Assembly (NCBI GenBank): GCA_002354335.1
Contig: DELI01000005.1
Span: forward strand, 95,411 to 159,410
Reading direction: 5' to 3'
Source: Sphingobacterium sp. UBA2700
GTDB lineage: Bacteria > Bacteroidota > Bacteroidia > Sphingobacteriales > Sphingobacteriaceae
Length of the DNA stretch: 64,000 bases
Positions 62,826 through 64,000 of the stretch are shown piece by piece. Numbering within the stretch: the first letter of the stretch is position 1; the number at the start of each line of letters is the position of its first letter. Made by a program: the position numbers and the translations under genes. The notes below the pieces were generated by a model. It was not told the DNA's origin and searched no databases. It saw only the letters and a program-made list of their open reading frames with translations.

Positions 62826-63863
62826 ATGCAATACAAACAAATCAACAACAATTCCATCAATCAGATCATGCTGATCATTATCATCATCCTGATCTGTATC
62901 TTAATTTTCACCAATCTCTATTACTACCTTCCCGGATTTCTAGGTGCTATAACGCTATACATTCTTTACCGCAGTTCCTACAATAAATTAACGGAACAAC
63001 GGCGCTGGAATAAGTCGGCAACCTCGCTCCTCTTTATCCTCATCTCAATCGTATTTATCGTTTTGCCAGTTTGGGCGATGGTCGATTACCTCGCACCACA
63101 AATCAGTGCACTACTCGGCAATACCGACAAAATCGTCGAACAATTTAACTTGCTCAAAGAATATATGAGCGATAAGCCTCTGCTCAAAGACATCGACATG
63201 TCTGATGAGGCATTGCTAAACTCCCTTCAAAGCTTAACAAAATACCTTCCCAGTGTATTAAACTCGGTTGCTGAGGTCGCTGTGAACATATTAGTCACCT
63301 TCTTCGTGTTATTCTTTATGCAAGTACATAACAAGAAAATGGAAGCCTACATCATTCACGCAATCCCCTTCTCCTTACAAAGTAAAAACGAAATATGGAC
63401 CGAGGTAAACCTGATGGTTCGCTCCAATGCCATCGGTATCCCTATTTTAGGCCTTTGTCAGGGCATCGTTGCGATGTTAGGTTACTACATCTTCGGTGTA
63501 GAGAACTTTGTGTTAATGGGCATCCTAACAGGCATCTCATCCATCGTCCCTTTTTTAGGTACCATGACTATCTATATTCCCCTTTCTTTAATTACAGTCG
63601 CCGCCGGAGACACCGGAAATGCGATTGGTATTTTTCTTTACGGATTATTATTGATCGGAAGTATCGACAATATTCTTCGTTTTACTATCCTTAAAACCCT
63701 AGGCGATGTTCCACCATTAATCACCGTCTTTGGTGTACTACTCGGCCTTAAGCTTTTCGGCATGCTCGGACTCATATTCGGCCCGCTTATCCTCTCCTCT
63801 GTAGGGGTGCTTATTAAAGTATATGCAAATGAATATGGTAAAGGGAAGAGTATTATAATATAG
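62826..63863 (+). CDS. AI-2E family transporter (PF01594 type)
   Basis: A 345-residue membrane protein of the large AI-2E family. Helices are visible at about 14-38 and 60-85 (SLLFILISIVFIVLPVWAM), 148-168, 205-232 (AIGIPILGLCQGIVAMLGYYIFG) and in the C-terminal half, including the conserved GISSIVPFLGTMTIYIPLS. Family members include exporters of AI-2 as well as sodium/proton antiporters, so the substrate is unknown. Composite repeat copy 5 begins within a few bases of its stop. Confidence 0.85.
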   Translation: MQYKQINNNSINQIMLIIIIILICILIFTNLYYYLPGFLGAITLYILYRSSYNKLTEQRRWNKSATSLLFILISIVFIVLPVWAMVDYLAPQISALLGNTDKIVEQFNLLKEYMSDKPLLKDIDMSDEALLNSLQSLTKYLPSVLNSVAEVAVNILVTFFVLFFMQVHNKKMEAYIIHAIPFSLQSKNEIWTEVNLMVRSNAIGIPILGLCQGIVAMLGYYIFGVENFVLMGILTGISSIVPFLGTMTIYIPLSLITVAAGDTGNAIGIFLYGLLLIGSIDNILRFTILKTLGDVPPLITVFGVLLGLKLFGMLGLIFGPLILSSVGVLIKVYANEYGKGKSIII

Positions 63864-64000
63864 TAGTTAGTATTTAGTAGTTAGTATTTAGACCCTAGTC
63901 GTCAATAGATGTTAGATAAGGAGGCTTAGTTATTCTTCCTTTGTCTTGAACCAGAAAATACTCTATGTCTGATTTTTATCCCCGCCATAGGTCTTTATAC
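63861..64000. repeat. Composite intergenic repeat, copy 5 (cut by the window end)
   Basis: Module A at 63861-63895, a short B-like segment around 63905-63920, D at 63940-63961 and the start of inverted A at 63987-64000 where the window stops. The first bases overlap the AI-2E transporter stop region. Confidence 0.8.

Noticed and set aside
711..64000. CRISPR array for the regularly spaced repeats
   Set aside because: The 46-bp units are contiguous without spacers and no cas genes occur.
1..64000. Insertion sequences, prophage or genomic island
   Set aside because: No transposase, integrase, phage gene or tRNA-flanked segment was found; gene content is core and codon use looks even.

Overview
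The window is a contiguous piece of a Bacteroidetes chromosome, most like the Sphingobacteriaceae (Sphingobacterium/Pedobacter type). The pointers are promoters of the form TTG-N19/21-TAnnTTTG, a dcw cluster without murF, an FtsL-like protein of the Bacteroidetes kind, an FtsZ with a long linker ending in SFLHDNVD, a transketolase split into two genes, an Hc1-like histone, and ECF sigma factors paired with membrane partners. The genus is inferred from gene content; no rRNA gene is present.

Layout. 0-6.8 kb: an OmpH/Skp-like lipoprotein, a CorA transporter, the operon rpmH-rnpA-yidD-tsaB, mscL, an orphan NarL-type response regulator, a sugar isomerase-like TIM barrel and the small histone-like gene. 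6.9-22.8 kb: one long minus-strand division and cell-wall (dcw) operon, mraZ-rsmH-ftsL-ftsI-murE-mraY-murD-ftsW-murG-murC-ftsQ-ftsA-ftsZ, with three GTGGG boxes (probable MraZ operator) ahead of mraZ. 23.4-26.7 kb: aspS and a LutB-like Fe-S protein, whose promoter lies inside the aspS terminator hairpin. 26.8-30.5 kb: a von Willebrand/carboxypeptidase-regulatory lipid-envelope type protein divergent from an ECF sigma factor and a membrane anti-sigma-like fusion. 30.6-36 kb: tamB-like gene divergent from tsaD. 36.3-40.1 kb: split transketolase, then a second ECF sigma factor, a six-repeat membrane protein and a small secreted protein. 40.2-46 kb: a class III aminotransferase, an SGNH hydrolase, a fimbrillin-like lipoprotein, a 0.7-kb gene-free stretch and rlmI. 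46.4-51.5 kb: the threonine operon thrA-thrB-thrC. 51.7-58.8 kb: envelope genes (NlpC/P60, a phosphoribosyltransferase, MltD-like transglycosylase, TatA, EnvC-like factor, DUF4292 lipoprotein, TPR protein). 58.9-64 kb: an outer-membrane-like protein, rplM-rpsI-rpsB, tsf and an AI-2E family transporter.

Most notable signal: the thr operon is preceded by an intact attenuator. It has a TTG/TAnnTTTG promoter, a 21-residue leader peptide with 4 Thr and 6 Ile codons, an antiterminator segment at the end of the leader ORF that pairs exactly (8 nt) with the first arm of the terminator, and a U-tailed terminator just before thrA. No annotation would normally record the leader gene because it is so short.

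The second notable feature is a family of composite, inverted, intergenic repeats. Five copies (near 0.7-1.2, 23.0-23.4, 36.0-36.25, 46.1-46.5 and 63.9-64 kb) are assembled from the same four modules in direct and inverted orientation. They include a 46-bp triple tandem repeat and a perfect 29-bp-arm palindrome. No transposase, CRISPR array, tRNA or rRNA gene was seen.
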